A stretch of 64,000 nucleotides of DNA from Sphingopyxis sp. 2PD (GCF_005503695.1 NZ_SCMU01000005.1:62001-126000), one strand, 5' to 3'; positions 42,839 through 52,630 are shown, numbered from the stretch's first letter. A program made the numbers and translations. Notes: generated by a model not told the origin, from the letters alone.

Positions 42839-43668
42839 GCGTCCTTCTCCGGCGGCAGGCGGAACCAGCCGGTCACCATCGACCGCACCTCGTTCACTGG
42901 CCCGGCGAGCAAGACCATCAGGTTATGGACAAGGAAAAACGCCACCAGCGCCCAGGCCGCGATGAAATGGATCGAGCGCGCCGACTGGCGGCCGCCGAAC
43001 AGGTCGAGCAGCCACGGCGCGCCGGCATTGATCCCCGGCGACATCGTCAGCCCGGTCGCGATCATCAGCGGCAGCAGGATGAAGATCACGCCGATGTAGC
43101 TGAGCTTCTGCAAAATGCCGTAGCGCGCCGCGGCATCGCCCGTCGGGAAGCGCAGCCGCGCATGATCCTTGATGTCGTCCCAGATATGGCGCGGCGACCA
43201 TTCGGTGCGGCGGACGTGCAGGTCCTTTTTCAGATGCCCGCCGATCGCGGTCCACAACATGTAGAGCGTCAGCCCCATCGCCATTACCCAGGCAAAGAAC
43301 AGGTGCCAGCGCCGCCCGTCGGCAAGGCTGTAGCTGGTCGGGATCGTCGCCCAGCCGGGGAAGGCCCAGGTTTTTTGGATCCCTTCGGCATCGGTCCAGC
43401 GGCCGAGCACCCCGGTCGTTTCGACCCGCCAGTCGCCGATCCGCAAATAGCCCTCATCCGCGGTCGAGCCGATCACCAGCCAGGCACGGTCGAAATTGGC
43501 GCCATATTCGCCCCAATAGAGCCGCGGGTGCGCGTTGAAGATCGTCAGCCCGCTCATCAGCAGGACGAGCAAGGTGACCGCGTTCACCCAGTGCCAGATG
43601 CGCGTCGGCAGCCGGTGGCGATAGACGTGCGGCGGTGGCGGGGTGGGAGAAGGATCAACGTCGCTCAT
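42835..43668 (-). CDS. Cytochrome b/b6-type membrane subunit
   Basis: A 277-residue membrane protein of the Ni-Fe hydrogenase/thiosulfate-reductase cytochrome b group. It has four main membrane segments and His residues suited to bind haem b: RIWHWVNAVTL near the N-terminus, FFAWVMAMGL, SPGINAGAPWLL and IHFIAAWALVAFFLVHNLMV. It would pass electrons between the quinone pool and the molybdoenzyme at 42068, which overlaps its 3' end by 4 bp. An alternative GTG start lies at 43680. Repeat R7 lies directly upstream. Confidence 0.9.
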   Translation of the reverse strand: MSDVDPSPTPPPPHVYRHRLPTRIWHWVNAVTLLVLLMSGLTIFNAHPRLYWGEYGANFDRAWLVIGSTADEGYLRIGDWRVETTGVLGRWTDAEGIQKTWAFPGWATIPTSYSLADGRRWHLFFAWVMAMGLTLYMLWTAIGGHLKKDLHVRRTEWSPRHIWDDIKDHARLRFPTGDAAARYGILQKLSYIGVIFILLPLMIATGLTMSPGINAGAPWLLDLFGGRQSARSIHFIAAWALVAFFLVHNLMVLLAGPVNEVRSMVTGWFRLPPEKDA

Positions 43669-43691
43669 CGCATCCGGCACTCCCTCTACAC

Positions 43692-43817
43692 GCCCTCCCC
43701 TTCAGGGGAGGGCAGCGAGACTTGGCACTTGCTGCCTAGTCGCAGCGGGTGGGGGTCAGCGGCATTGCACAAGGTCGCTGACCCCCACCCCAACCCCTCC
43801 CCTGAAAGGGAGGGGCT
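43692..43817. repeat. Intergenic palindromic repeat R7
   Basis: The left end CCTCCCCTTCAGGGGAGG and right end CCCTCCCCTGAAAGGGAGGGG are complementary. The inner GGTGGGGGTCAGC and GCTGACCCCCACC (about 43749-43792) also pair. The words GGCAGCGAGACTTGGCA and GCCTAGTCGCAG are shared with R1 and R2. It lies between two tandem minus-strand genes: downstream of the acyl-CoA synthetase and just upstream of the cytochrome b start. Confidence 0.9.
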
Positions 43818-43847
43818 TAAGACGGTTCGCTCGCCACCAAAAAAAGG

Positions 43848-45551
43848 TTACGCTAGCTCCGCCGCATATTCGTCGCGATATTTGTTGCGCAAGCTGACCT
43901 TGTCGATCTTTTCGCTGCCGAGCTTCGGCAGCGCGTCGTTGGCCATCCAGATCTTGTACGGCACCTTGTAGGGCGCCAGCCGCTGGCTGAGGAACGAGCA
44001 CATATCCTCGGCGGTGACGCTGCTCCCCGGCTTGGTCCAGATCACCGCGCCGACAACCTCGCCCAGCCGCTCGTCGGGCAGGCCGAACACCGCGCATTCG
44101 TTGGTGTCGCCATGTTCGTAGATCGCCGCCTCGACCTCCTGGCAGCTGATATTTTCACCGCCGCGGATGATGATGTCCTTCTTGCGGTCGACGATGAACA
44201 AATAGCCGTCTTCGTCGAGATAGCCGAGGTCGCCCGAGCGGAAATAGCCATTGTCGAAAAAGGCCGCCTTCGACGCCGCTTCGTTGTTCCAATAGCCTTC
44301 GAAATTGCACACCGAGCGGATGCAGACCTCGCCGACCTTCCCCTGCGCCAGCTCGTTTCCGTCGTCGTCGAGGATCGCGAGGTCGACCAGCGGTTTCGAC
44401 GCCGGGCCGGTTGACAGCGGCTTGGCGAGGTAATTTTCGTTGATGATGCCGCAGCCGACCGCATTGGTTTCGGTGAGCCCGTAACCGAGCAGCGGCTTGC
44501 CCTCGCCCATTTCGGTCGCAAGGCGTTTGACATGCTCGGGCGGCCGCGGCGCGCCGCCGCCGGCGTAGCTTTTGCACGTCGACAGGTCGTAATTCTTGCG
44601 GTTGGGGTGGATCAGGATTTCATAGCTCATCAGCGGCACGCCGACGAAATAATTGCATTGTTCGTCCTGGATCAGCCGCATGGCTTCCTCGGCATTCCAT
44701 TTCGGCATCAGCACCAGTTTACGCCCGAGCGCGAAGCTTTGCAGGAACACGGGGATTTCGGCGGTGACGTGGAACAGCGGGGTACAGATCAGCGTCGCGG
44801 GCTGGATGTCGGACATCAACCCGTCTTCGGTCAGCAAATGCACGATGCTGGCGGTTTGCGTCACATAGTTGAAGATCGCCTGCACCACCGCTTCGTGGCG
44901 CGAATAGGCGCCTTTCGACTGGCCGGTCGAGCCCGAGGTGAACAGGATAGTGGCCAGATCCTGCCCGGTCAGCGTCGGCAGCGCGGTTGCGGCATTGCCG
45001 CCGGCGCCGGTGATCGGGGCGATCGCCAGATCGATCGGCTGCGCGATGTCGAGCGTGACGACCTTGGCGCCATGCTCGACCTCTTCGAGCCGCGCCGCGC
45101 GCTGGACGTCGGCGATGACCAGACCGGTTTCGCTGTCCGCGATCGCCGCCGCCAGCTCGCCGCCCTGCCACCACCCATTGAGCAGCGTCGCACAGCCGCC
45201 CGCGAGCAAGATGCCGATGTAGGAAACGCACCAGGCATTGGCATTGCGCATTGCCAGCCCGACGCGGTCGCCGCGCTGGACGCCATAACCCTCGATCAGC
45301 CCCGCCGCGACCTGCCGCGCCGCCATATAGACCTGTTTGAACGACAGGCGTTCGTCGCCCTCGACCAGAAAGGTCGCGTCGCCGTGCTGCATCGCGAAAT
45401 AGGCGACATAGTCGGCCAGATTCGTCGGCGCATTGGTGATGAAGGGAAGCTGTCGGCCGAAGCGTTCGACGGACCCGACCTGGATCGGTCCGCCCGGACC
45501 GGTGATCAGATTATAGGCGGCTTCCAGGCGCAAATCGAGCGCAGATGGCAT
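43848..45551 (-). CDS. Acyl-CoA synthetase (AMP-forming)
   Basis: A 567-residue member of the ANL superfamily. It activates a carboxylic acid as an acyl-adenylate and transfers it to CoA. The P-loop-like AMP motif is [20 protein letters not shown]. Later motifs are [27 protein letters not shown] and [10 protein letters not shown]. The C-terminal catalytic Lys is in [10 protein letters not shown]. Length fits medium- or long-chain fatty acid or aromatic acid ligases, but specificity is not clear. It is divergent from lgt with 77 bp between; a small hairpin (GGCCT to AGGCC, 45578-45601) lies in that gap. Confidence 0.92.
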   Translation of the reverse strand: MPSALDLRLEAAYNLITGPGGPIQVGSVERFGRQLPFITNAPTNLADYVAYFAMQHGDATFLVEGDERLSFKQVYMAARQVAAGLIEGYGVQRGDRVGLAMRNANAWCVSYIGILLAGGCATLLNGWWQGGELAAAIADSETGLVIADVQRAARLEEVEHGAKVVTLDIAQPIDLAIAPITGAGGNAATALPTLTGQDLATILFTSGSTGQSKGAYSRHEAVVQAIFNYVTQTASIVHLLTEDGLMSDIQPATLICTPLFHVTAEIPVFLQSFALGRKLVLMPKWNAEEAMRLIQDEQCNYFVGVPLMSYEILIHPNRKNYDLSTCKSYAGGGAPRPPEHVKRLATEMGEGKPLLGYGLTETNAVGCGIINENYLAKPLSTGPASKPLVDLAILDDDGNELAQGKVGEVCIRSVCNFEGYWNNEAASKAAFFDNGYFRSGDLGYLDEDGYLFIVDRKKDIIIRGGENISCQEVEAAIYEHGDTNECAVFGLPDERLGEVVGAVIWTKPGSSVTAEDMCSFLSQRLAPYKVPYKIWMANDALPKLGSEKIDKVSLRNKYRDEYAAELA

Positions 45552-45628
45552 CTTGTATCTCTCCTCTTGGTCTCGCTGGCCTAACCCCTTATGGGGAGGC
45601 CTCTCCTGGGGAAGGACCGCGCGACTTT

Positions 45629-46504
45629 ATGTTTCTTTTTGCAACCCTAGCCGAAGCAACGCAATATGTGAACTTCCATGACCTGATGGGAGAGAATAGC
45701 GAAATTGCGTTCAGCATCTTCGGCCTGCCGATCCGCTGGTACGCGCTCGCCTATCTCGCCGGGATCTTTGTCGGCTATTGGTATCTGCTCAAGCTGATCG
45801 CGCAGCCCGGCGCCCCAATGGCGCGGCGCCACGCCGACGACATGATCTTTTACGCGATGCTCGGCATCATCATTGGCGGGCGGCTGGGTTATGTGCTGTT
45901 CTATAATCTGGGCGAATATATCAAGGAACCGCTGGGCGTCTTTCGTCTGTGGGACGGCGGCATGTCGCTCCACGGCGGCGTCATCGGCGTGCTGATCGCG
46001 ATATGGTATGTGACGCGCAAGGAGAAGCTGAGCTTCCTGCGCTTTTGCGATTATGTTGCCTGCGTCATCCCGTTCGGCCTGTTTTTTGGCCGCATGGCGA
46101 ATTTCGTGAATGGTGAACTGTGGGGTCGCGCGACCGACGTGCCTTGGGCGATCATTTTTCCGGACAGTGGCACAATGGACCCGCGCCACCCCAGCCAGCT
46201 GTACGAAGCGGGTCTGGAAGGGCTGCTGATGATGGCCATCCTCACCTTCCTGTTCTGGCGCACCGACGCGCGCTACAAGCCCGGTTTCCTGTTCGGCATG
46301 GCGGCGATCATCTATGGCCTTAGCCGTTTCGCGGTCGAGTTCGTGCGCGAGCCCGATGTCCAGCTTGGCACATTGTCGTGGGGGCTGACGATGGGGCAGA
46401 CGCTGACCGTGCCGATGCTGGTTATCGGCATCTGGCTGGTCGCGACCGCGAAGGGGCGCCGCCAGCGGGTCGAGCCGGTCGCCGGACCCGACAGCGTTGC
46501 GTGA
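45629..46504 (+). CDS. lgt: Prolipoprotein diacylglyceryl transferase
   Basis: A 291-residue membrane enzyme that adds diacylglycerol from phosphatidylglycerol to the lipobox Cys of prolipoproteins, the first lipoprotein maturation step. The conserved HGG segment is [14 protein letters not shown], and the Lgt signature is [14 protein letters not shown] (Arg and Asn essential in E. coli). [12 protein letters not shown] is also present. About seven membrane segments. The ATG at 45629 follows GGGGAAGGACC; a shorter start at about 45686 is possible. midA begins inside its last bases. Confidence 0.97.
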   Translation: MFLFATLAEATQYVNFHDLMGENSEIAFSIFGLPIRWYALAYLAGIFVGYWYLLKLIAQPGAPMARRHADDMIFYAMLGIIIGGRLGYVLFYNLGEYIKEPLGVFRLWDGGMSLHGGVIGVLIAIWYVTRKEKLSFLRFCDYVACVIPFGLFFGRMANFVNGELWGRATDVPWAIIFPDSGTMDPRHPSQLYEAGLEGLLMMAILTFLFWRTDARYKPGFLFGMAAIIYGLSRFAVEFVREPDVQLGTLSWGLTMGQTLTVPMLVIGIWLVATAKGRRQRVEPVAGPDSVA

Positions 46505-47561
46505 CGGACCGCCGACCCCCGAACAGCTGATCGGCGACATCGCAGCGGCGCGGGCAACCACCGTCGCCGATTATATGGCCGCCGCAAACAGCCATTATTA
46601 TGCGACACGCGACCCGCTCGGTGCCGCGGGCGATTTCACCACGGCGCCCGAAATCAGCCAGATGTTCGGCGAAATGGTCGGCGTGTGGATCGCCGACCTG
46701 TGGGCGCGCGCGGGCAGCCCCATGTTTCGCTACGTCGAGCTGGGTCCGGGGCGCGGGACGCTGGCCGCCGACGCGCTGCGCGCGATGGCGCGCTTCGGCT
46801 GCATCCCCGCGGGGATCGAGCTCGTTGAAACCAGCCCGGTGCTGCGCGCTGCACAATCGGCGCGCCTGCCCGCCGCGACCCACCATGACGAGGTCGACGC
46901 GCTGCCGGACGATCTGCCGCTGCTGATCGTCGCCAATGAATTTTTCGACGCGCTGCCGGTGCATCAATATATCCGCACCATGGACGGTTGGCGCGAGCGG
47001 ATGGTCGAACGTCGCGGCGACGTGTTTGCCGCGGTGCCGGGCGACGCCGATGCGGCGGCCGCGATCCCCGAAATGCTGCGCAGCAAAAATGTCGGCACGA
47101 TCGTCGAGACCGCGCCGGTTGCTGCGGCGATCATGCAGCGCTGTGCCTTTCGCATCGCGCGGCAGGGCGGCGCGATGCTGGCGATCGATTATGGCTATGT
47201 CGGCCCGGCCGCGGGCGACACGTTGCAAGCGGTCAAGGCGCATCGCTTTGCCGACCCCTTCGCCGATCCGGGCGAGGCCGACCTGACGGCACATGTCGAC
47301 TTTGGCGCGCTCGCAGCCGCCGCGACGGTGGCCGGCGTCCGGATCGGGGCGGTGGCGACGCAGGGCGACTGGCTGCGGCGGCTGGGGATCGACGCGCGGC
47401 TGGCATCGCTCGCCGCTGCGGCGCCGACCCGCGCCGCCGAATTGCAGGGGCAGCGCGACCGGCTGGTCGATCCGCAGGCGATGGGCGATTTGTTCAAGGT
47501 GATGACGATTTGCGCGGCAGGCTGGCCGCCACCCGCCGGATTTTCAGGAGATGTGGCATGA
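46497..47561 (+). CDS. MidA/NDUFAF7-type SAM-dependent methyltransferase
   Basis: A 354-residue class I methyltransferase. The SAM motif is [18 protein letters not shown]. Family blocks are [21 protein letters not shown] near the N-terminus, [13 protein letters not shown], and the late [13 protein letters not shown]. The mitochondrial relative NDUFAF7 methylates an Arg of a complex I subunit during assembly, and a similar role may hold here. The TTG at 46497 overlaps the lgt stop by 8 bp and is the only start giving the full N-terminus. It overlaps the next gene by 4 bp. Confidence 0.92.
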   Translation: MRDGPPTPEQLIGDIAAARATTVADYMAAANSHYYATRDPLGAAGDFTTAPEISQMFGEMVGVWIADLWARAGSPMFRYVELGPGRGTLAADALRAMARFGCIPAGIELVETSPVLRAAQSARLPAATHHDEVDALPDDLPLLIVANEFFDALPVHQYIRTMDGWRERMVERRGDVFAAVPGDADAAAAIPEMLRSKNVGTIVETAPVAAAIMQRCAFRIARQGGAMLAIDYGYVGPAAGDTLQAVKAHRFADPFADPGEADLTAHVDFGALAAAATVAGVRIGAVATQGDWLRRLGIDARLASLAAAAPTRAAELQGQRDRLVDPQAMGDLFKVMTICAAGWPPPAGFSGDVA

Positions 47562-48076
47562 CCGCCCCCCGACGCGCGACGGCCGACGACGCCGCCGCGA
47601 TCAGCGCCTTTGCCGAGGCGACCTTTACCGAAACCTTTGGCCATATCTACGACCCCGCCGACCTGACCGCGTTTCTGGCCGAGTGGAATCCGGTGCCGCG
47701 CGTCCGCGCCCAGATTGCCGATCCGCAATTTGCCATTGCGGTGGAAGATGACGCGGCGGGCGCGATTGCGGGCTATATCAAAATGGGTCCGCTCGATTTC
47801 GACCTGCCCGCCGAACAGCCCGTCGACGATGCCCTCGAGCTGCACCAGCTTTATGTCGGCAAAGCAGCGCAGGGCACCGGGGTGGCCGCGCGGCTGACGG
47901 ACTGGGGGATCACCTGGGCGCGCGAGCGTGCATCGGTGCTCTATCTGTCGGTCTTTACCGAAAATGCCCGCGCGCAGGCCTTCTACCGCCGCTATGGTTT
48001 TTATGACGTCGGTCGCAACGCGTTCCGCGTCGGCAACCATATCGACGAAGACCGTTTTTTCAGGCTCGACCTGTGA
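47558..48076 (+). CDS. GNAT-family N-acetyltransferase
   Basis: A 172-residue acetyltransferase. Acetyl-CoA-binding motif A is ELHQLYVGKAAQGTGVAARL, and motif B is LSVFTENARAQAFYRRYGF. The acceptor is not recognisable, although small molecules or protein N-termini are usual. The ATG overlaps the midA stop by 4 bp, and its stop overlaps the pgeF GTG by 4 bp, so it is embedded in a tightly coupled four-gene operon starting at lgt. Confidence 0.93.
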   Translation: MTAPRRATADDAAAISAFAEATFTETFGHIYDPADLTAFLAEWNPVPRVRAQIADPQFAIAVEDDAAGAIAGYIKMGPLDFDLPAEQPVDDALELHQLYVGKAAQGTGVAARLTDWGITWARERASVLYLSVFTENARAQAFYRRYGFYDVGRNAFRVGNHIDEDRFFRLDL

Positions 48077-48834
48077 GCGCCCCTTTTGTCACCGCGCCGA
48101 CGCTGGACGGCATCGCGCACGGCTTTTTCGGCCGCCGCGGCGGGGTGTCGACCGGCGAACTCGCGTCGCTCAATTGCGGCCTGGGCTCGGGCGACGATCC
48201 GGCGCTGATTGCCGAAAACCGGCGCCGGGTGGCGGATGCGGTGCTGCCCGGCGCTGCACTGGCCGGCGTCTATCAAGTCCATGGCAACCGCTGCATCATT
48301 GTCGATGACAAAAGCGACCTGACGGCGCGGCCCGAGGCGGATGCGCTCGCGACGCGCACCCCGGGCATTGTGCTGGGCATCCTGACCGCCGATTGCGTGC
48401 CGGTGCTGTTCGCCGACCGCGAAGCCGGAGTTATCGGCGCCGCCCATGCAGGCTGGAAGGGCGCGCTAGCTGGCATCACCGATGCGACGCTTGCCGCGAT
48501 GGAAAGCCTTGGCGCGGACCGCGTGAACATTGCCGCCGCGATCGGCCCGTGCATCGGACGCGCCTCCTATGAAGTCGATGACGCATTTGTGGAGCGCTTC
48601 ACCGCCGACGATCTAGCCAACGAACGTTTCTTTGCCGCGGGGAAGCCCGGCCATGCGATGTTCGACATCGCCGCCTATGTCGCCGCGCGCCTCGCCGCCG
48701 CCGCGGTCACCCGAATTGCCATCGGTGGACAGGACACCTATGCCTTGCAGCAAGATTATTTCAGCTATCGCCGCGCGTGCCACCAAGGGGAAAATTCCTA
48801 TGGCCGTCAGTTGTCGGTGATCGGTCTGAGCTAG
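48073..48834 (+). CDS. pgeF: Peptidoglycan editing factor / multicopper-like purine nucleoside enzyme (YfiH, LACC1 family)
   Basis: A 253-residue protein of the YfiH family. The metal triad is in YQVHGN, ILTADCVPVLFAD and AAHAGWKGALAGI. Tested homologues hydrolyse misincorporated UDP-MurNAc-L-Ser (peptidoglycan editing) or act as purine nucleoside phosphorylase/adenosine deaminase. The GTG start overlaps the GNAT stop by 4 bp. It is the last gene of the lgt-midA-GNAT-pgeF set. Both first and last genes concern the cell envelope. Confidence 0.93.
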   Translation: MSAPFVTAPTLDGIAHGFFGRRGGVSTGELASLNCGLGSGDDPALIAENRRRVADAVLPGAALAGVYQVHGNRCIIVDDKSDLTARPEADALATRTPGIVLGILTADCVPVLFADREAGVIGAAHAGWKGALAGITDATLAAMESLGADRVNIAAAIGPCIGRASYEVDDAFVERFTADDLANERFFAAGKPGHAMFDIAAYVAARLAAAAVTRIAIGGQDTYALQQDYFSYRRACHQGENSYGRQLSVIGLS

Positions 48835-48852
48835 TAAGCGTTTGGGGGACGG

Positions 48853-50259
48853 ATGACACGGACGCGCCTGTTTGGACTGATCGGCGGCCTGCTGACCTTC
48901 ATCGTCATGCTCGCCCTGCCCGCACCGGCGGGCATGGAAACCACCGCCTGGCACGTCGCGGCGCTGACGGTGCTGATGGCGATCTGGTGGATGACCGAGG
49001 CGCTACCGCTGACCGTCACCGCGCTGCTGCCGTTCCTGCTGGTCCCGGCGTTCGGGGTGATGGACGCCAATGCGATCGCCAAGGAATATTATTCGCCCAT
49101 TCTGTTCCTGATCCTCGGCGGCGCCTTTCTGGCGCTGGCGATCGAGCGGGTCGGCTTGCACCGACGGCTCGCGCTCGCGTTGCTCAAGCGCGCCGCGCCG
49201 ACCGCGACCGGGCTGCTGTTCGCCTTCATGGCGGCAACCGCGCTGCTCAGCATGTTCATTTCGAACACCTCGACCGCGCTGATCATGGTTCCGATCGCGC
49301 TGGCCGTCGTCCGCGCCGGTGGCATTCGCGAGGGCGAGACCGAGGGATTTGCCGGGGCGGTGATGATGGGGATCGCCTTTGCCGCGTCGATCGGCGGGCT
49401 CGGCACGCTGGTCGGCAGCCCCACCAATGCGATCGCCGCGGGGCTGATCGAAAAGACACTTGAGCTGCGGATCTCGTTCCTCGACTGGATGCTCTACGGC
49501 GTCCCCGTTGTGCTGCTCGCGACCCCGGCGGCGCTTTTCATCATCGCGCGGGTGCAGCGACTTTCGGCGCATGCGTTCGATGGCCAGGGCGCCGCCGCCG
49601 CGCTCGGCAAGCAGGCGATCTGGTCGATCGCCGAGCGCCGGGTCGTCCCGGTCTTTCTGCTCGTGTTCCTCGCCTGGGTGGCGCAGCCGTGGCTCGAACC
49701 CCTGCTGCCCAAGGGAGCACTGACCGATGGCACGATCGCCATCGCGGGCAGCCTGCTGTTGTTCGTCCTGCCCGACGGCACCGGGCGGCCGCTGCTCGTC
49801 TGGAAAGAGGCCGATCGCGCGCCGTGGGGCGTGATCATGATGTTCGGTGGCGGGCTGGCGCTCGCCGCGGCGATCACCGCCAGCGGGCTCGCGGCGTGGC
49901 TCGGCGCCGTGCTGGCGCCGCTCGGCAGCATCCCGACGGTCGCACTCGCCGCGATCATCGTAGCGCTGACCATCTTGATCACCGAATTCGCGAGCATCGT
50001 CGCGACCGCCAGTGGCATCATGCCGGTGCTCGCGGCGCTGATTGCGGCGACCGGGGTCGATCCGGTCCTGCTCGCCCTGCCGGTCGCGATGGCGGCAAGC
50101 TGGGGCTTCATGCTACCGTCGGGGACCGGACCGAACGCGCTGGCGTGGGCGACGGGCCATATCGCCCTGCCCCGCATGTTACAGTCGGGACTGGCCCTCG
50201 ACATCATCGGGGTGCCGCTGCTCATCGGGGTGATCTGGGCGATGGCTATGATCGCATAG
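48853..50259 (+). CDS. SLC13/DASS-family sodium-anion symporter
   Basis: A 468-residue membrane transporter with about 11-12 membrane segments in two repeats. The substrate- and sodium-binding SNT/SPTN-like motifs are visible: MFISNTSTALIMVPIAL and GGLGTLVGSPTNAIAAG in the first half, and LPSGTGPNALAWATGH in the second. Family members import dicarboxylates, citrate or sulfate with sodium ions. The exact anion is not known. It stands alone, 18 bp after pgeF on the same strand, and may extend that operon. Repeat R8 follows. Confidence 0.92.
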   Translation: MTRTRLFGLIGGLLTFIVMLALPAPAGMETTAWHVAALTVLMAIWWMTEALPLTVTALLPFLLVPAFGVMDANAIAKEYYSPILFLILGGAFLALAIERVGLHRRLALALLKRAAPTATGLLFAFMAATALLSMFISNTSTALIMVPIALAVVRAGGIREGETEGFAGAVMMGIAFAASIGGLGTLVGSPTNAIAAGLIEKTLELRISFLDWMLYGVPVVLLATPAALFIIARVQRLSAHAFDGQGAAAALGKQAIWSIAERRVVPVFLLVFLAWVAQPWLEPLLPKGALTDGTIAIAGSLLLFVLPDGTGRPLLVWKEADRAPWGVIMMFGGGLALAAAITASGLAAWLGAVLAPLGSIPTVALAAIIVALTILITEFASIVATASGIMPVLAALIAATGVDPVLLALPVAMAASWGFMLPSGTGPNALAWATGHIALPRMLQSGLALDIIGVPLLIGVIWAMAMIA

Positions 50260-50280
50260 CTCGCAGTCGCGGGCATCACC

Positions 50281-50345
50281 GTAGCCCTGAGCTTATCGAA
50301 GGGCGCTTCTCGTGGATAGCCGTCCTTCGACAAGCTCGGGGCTAC
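50281..50345. repeat. Intergenic palindromic repeat R8
   Basis: GTAGCCCTGAGCTTATCGAAGG-type left arm (50281-50302) pairs with the right arm at 50322-50345, with few mismatches. This is a REP-like hairpin, distinct in sequence from R1-R7 and R9. It lies between the tandem transporter and cystathionine-synthase genes. Confidence 0.85.
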
Positions 50346-50400
50346 GGTCCCTTCCTACCGGCACTTGCGATCGCGGGGTGACGCGCGGAGCAAAGGGCGC

Positions 50401-50418
50401 TAGTTGCAAGCGAAACTA
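50401..50418. promoter_or_regulatory. Possible operator upstream of the PLP enzyme
   Basis: TAGTT (50401-50405) and AACTA (50414-50418) are perfect arms around GCAAGCGA, 22 bp before the start codon of the next gene. The short arms make this a weak candidate. No cognate regulator is adjacent. A SAM-II riboswitch was considered and rejected. Confidence 0.3.
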
Positions 50419-50440
50419 ATCTGGCCCCAAGGAAATCTTC

Positions 50441-51766
50441 ATGCCCCCGATCGACAATAGCGACCTCACCGGTACCTCGCCGCGCCGCAAGCCCAAGCAG
50501 GACGTCACCGAGATTGGCGGGCGTCCGCTGTCGCCGGCGACGCTGATGATGGGTTATGGCTATGACCCGATGCTGTCCGAAGGATCGCTGAAGCCGCCGG
50601 TGTTCCTGACATCGACCTTCGCCTTTGAAAGCGCGGCGGCAGGGAAGCGCCATTTCGAGGGGATCACCGGCAAGCGTCCCGGCGGCGCCGACGGGCTGGT
50701 CTATTCGCGCTTCAACGGGCCGAATCAGGAGATTCTGGAAGCGCGGCTTGGCGTCTGGGAAAAGGCGGAGGATGCGCTGGTGTTTTCGTCGGGCATGTCG
50801 GCGATCGCCACGCTGCTGCTTGCGCATGTCAGCATGAACGACGTCATCGTCCACTCGGGACCGCTCTATGCCGCGACCGAGACGCTGATCGCGCGCATCC
50901 TCTCGCGCTTCGGTGCGACCTATGTCGATTTCCCCGCCGAAGCGTCGCGCGAGGACATGGACGCGATCCTCGTCCGCGCCAAGCAGATGGCGGCCGATCA
51001 GGGCGGCAAGGTCGCGATGGTCTATCTGGAAAGCCCGGCCAACCCGACCAATGCGCTGGTCGATGTCGAAGCGATGCGCGCCGCGACCGACGCCGCCTTT
51101 GCCGCCGATGCGCGGCCGCCGATCGCGATCGATAATACTTTCCTTGGCCCCTTGTGGTCAAAGCCGCTGGCGCATGGCGCCGACATTGTCCTTTACAGCC
51201 TGACCAAATATGCCGGCGGGCACAGCGATCTGGTCGCAGGCGGGGTGCTGGGATCGAAGCATTGGCTCGGTCCGATCCGGATGATGCGCAACACGATCGG
51301 CACGATTTGCGACCCCAACACCGCGTGGATGCTGCTGCGCAGCCTGGAAACCGTCGAGCTGCGCATGAGCCGCGCGGGCGAAAATGCCGAAAAGGTTTGC
51401 GCCTTCCTCCGCGATCATCCCAAGGTCGAGGGGCTGGGCTATCTCGGCTTCCTGCCCGACGGGTCGCAAAAGGACATTTTCGAGCGCCATTGCACCGGCG
51501 CCGGCTCGACCTTTTCGCTGTTCATCAAGGGCGGCGAGGCGGAGAGCTTCCGCTTCCTCGACGCGCTCAAGATCGCCAAGCTCGCGGTGAGCCTGGGCGG
51601 AACCGAAACGCTGGCCAGCCACCCTGCCGCAATGACGCACCTGTCGGTCCCCGACGCGCGCAAGGCAGCGCTGGGGATCACCGACAATCTGGTCCGCATC
51701 TCGATCGGGATCGAGGACGCCGACGATCTGATCGCCGACTTCGCGCAGGCGCTGGACGCGGTTTGA
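50441..51766 (+). CDS. Cystathionine gamma-synthase family PLP enzyme
   Basis: A 441-residue Cys/Met metabolism PLP enzyme (fold type I). The Schiff-base Lys is in DIVLYSLTKYAGGHSDLV. FSSGMSAIATLLLAHV and NPTNALVDVEAM are typical. It exceeds the usual 380-400 residues because of an N-terminal extension of about 35 residues and an insert (GGADGLVYSRFNGPNQE). Which reaction it runs (gamma-synthase, gamma-lyase or beta-lyase) cannot be separated by sequence alone. The ATG follows AAGGAAATCTTC. Repeat R9 lies past its stop codon. Confidence 0.9.
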   Translation: MPPIDNSDLTGTSPRRKPKQDVTEIGGRPLSPATLMMGYGYDPMLSEGSLKPPVFLTSTFAFESAAAGKRHFEGITGKRPGGADGLVYSRFNGPNQEILEARLGVWEKAEDALVFSSGMSAIATLLLAHVSMNDVIVHSGPLYAATETLIARILSRFGATYVDFPAEASREDMDAILVRAKQMAADQGGKVAMVYLESPANPTNALVDVEAMRAATDAAFAADARPPIAIDNTFLGPLWSKPLAHGADIVLYSLTKYAGGHSDLVAGGVLGSKHWLGPIRMMRNTIGTICDPNTAWMLLRSLETVELRMSRAGENAEKVCAFLRDHPKVEGLGYLGFLPDGSQKDIFERHCTGAGSTFSLFIKGGEAESFRFLDALKIAKLAVSLGGTETLASHPAAMTHLSVPDARKAALGITDNLVRISIGIEDADDLIADFAQALDAV

Positions 51767-51773
51767 CTGATAA

Positions 51774-51907
51774 CTCCCCTCCCGCCTGCGGGAGGGGTTG
51801 GGGGTGGGCGCGAGCGAAGCGAGCTTCCAACGTCGAGCAGACCCACCCCCCTGCGACTAACGAGCAAGCTCGTAAGTCTCGCTACCCCTCCCGCGAGCGG
51901 GAGGGGC
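51774..51907. repeat. Intergenic palindromic repeat R9
   Basis: The left end CTCCCCTCCCGCCTGCGGGAGGGG and the right end CCCCTCCCGCGAGCGGGAGGGG are complementary, and the inner TTGGGGGTGGG pairs with CCCACCCCC. The segment CTGCGACTAACGAGCAAGCTCGTAAGTCTCGCT is comparable to parts of R1 and R7. It lies between the convergent PLP-enzyme and HAD genes, ending 4 bp from the HAD stop codon. Confidence 0.88.
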
Positions 51908-51910
51908 TAA

Positions 51911-52630
51911 CTACCTCTTCCCCCGCCAGTCGACCACTGACCACCCCATTTGCGGCGCCAGTTTCTTCAGCCCGCGCGATGGCGTCGTTGCGACCGCTTC
52001 ATCGGCAAATCGCAGCATCGGGTGGTCGGACACATGGTCCGAATAGGCGCGGATATGCACGGCATCGCGCGTGATCGCATTGGCCGCCATCCAGCCGTCG
52101 ATCCGCGCGAATTTGGCGTCGCCGTAACAATTGTCGCCCGACAGCCGGGCGTGGATGTGATCGGCACCGTCGGGCTCGTCGAGCCGCGTCGCCAGCACGT
52201 CTTCGATGCCGAGTCGCTTGGCGATTTCATCGACGTAAAGATGGAAAGACGCGGTCGCGAGCAGCAGCCGGTAACCCGCCGCGCGGTCGGCGGCGATCTG
52301 TTCGAGCGCCGCGGGATGCAGCCCGCGCGCCACCACCTTGTCGGCATAGCTTGCGGCGAGCGGCGCAATTTCGGCGCGCGCAAAGCGCCGTCCCACCAGC
52401 AGACGCAGGTTGATCGCCTTCAGCCGCGACCGGTCGATCAGGCGCAGTGCATAGGCGGCGCCGGCCAGCCCGACCAGCGGTAGCAACAACAGCCGCCATT
52501 GCTGCCGCCGCCGTGCAACATGCATCAGAAACCCGCTGTAAGTCCCTGATCGCGTTATCGTCCTGTCCATGTCGTACATCGCCACACGGTGCGCATAGTC
52601 GGGTGGCGGAGCGATCGGCGGGGTTTCCAT
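51911..52630 (-). CDS. HAD-IB family phosphatase
   Basis: A 239-residue HAD-superfamily hydrolase. The nucleophile motif DMDRTIT gives Asp20 and Asp22. Motif II lies in LLATASFHLYVDEIAKRLG, and motif III region in YGDAKFARIDGW and AYSDHVSDHPML. HAD-IB members dephosphorylate phosphoserine or, in the YfhB-like group, phospholipid intermediates. A hydrophobic stretch (about 40-60, LLLLPLVGLAGAAYAL) could hold it at the membrane. The start at 52630 is preferred over 52690. It is divergent from the mla operon. Confidence 0.88.
   Translation of the reverse strand: METPPIAPPPDYAHRVAMYDMDRTITRSGTYSGFLMHVARRRQQWRLLLLPLVGLAGAAYALRLIDRSRLKAINLRLLVGRRFARAEIAPLAASYADKVVARGLHPAALEQIAADRAAGYRLLLATASFHLYVDEIAKRLGIEDVLATRLDEPDGADHIHARLSGDNCYGDAKFARIDGWMAANAITRDAVHIRAYSDHVSDHPMLRFADEAVATTPSRGLKKLAPQMGWSVVDWRGKR

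Noticed and set aside
50381-50440. SAM-II riboswitch before the methionine/cysteine-type enzyme gene
   Set aside because: TTGCAAGC is present, but the conserved GTGATTT segment, the GCTAAA pseudoknot strand and a suitably long first loop are missing.
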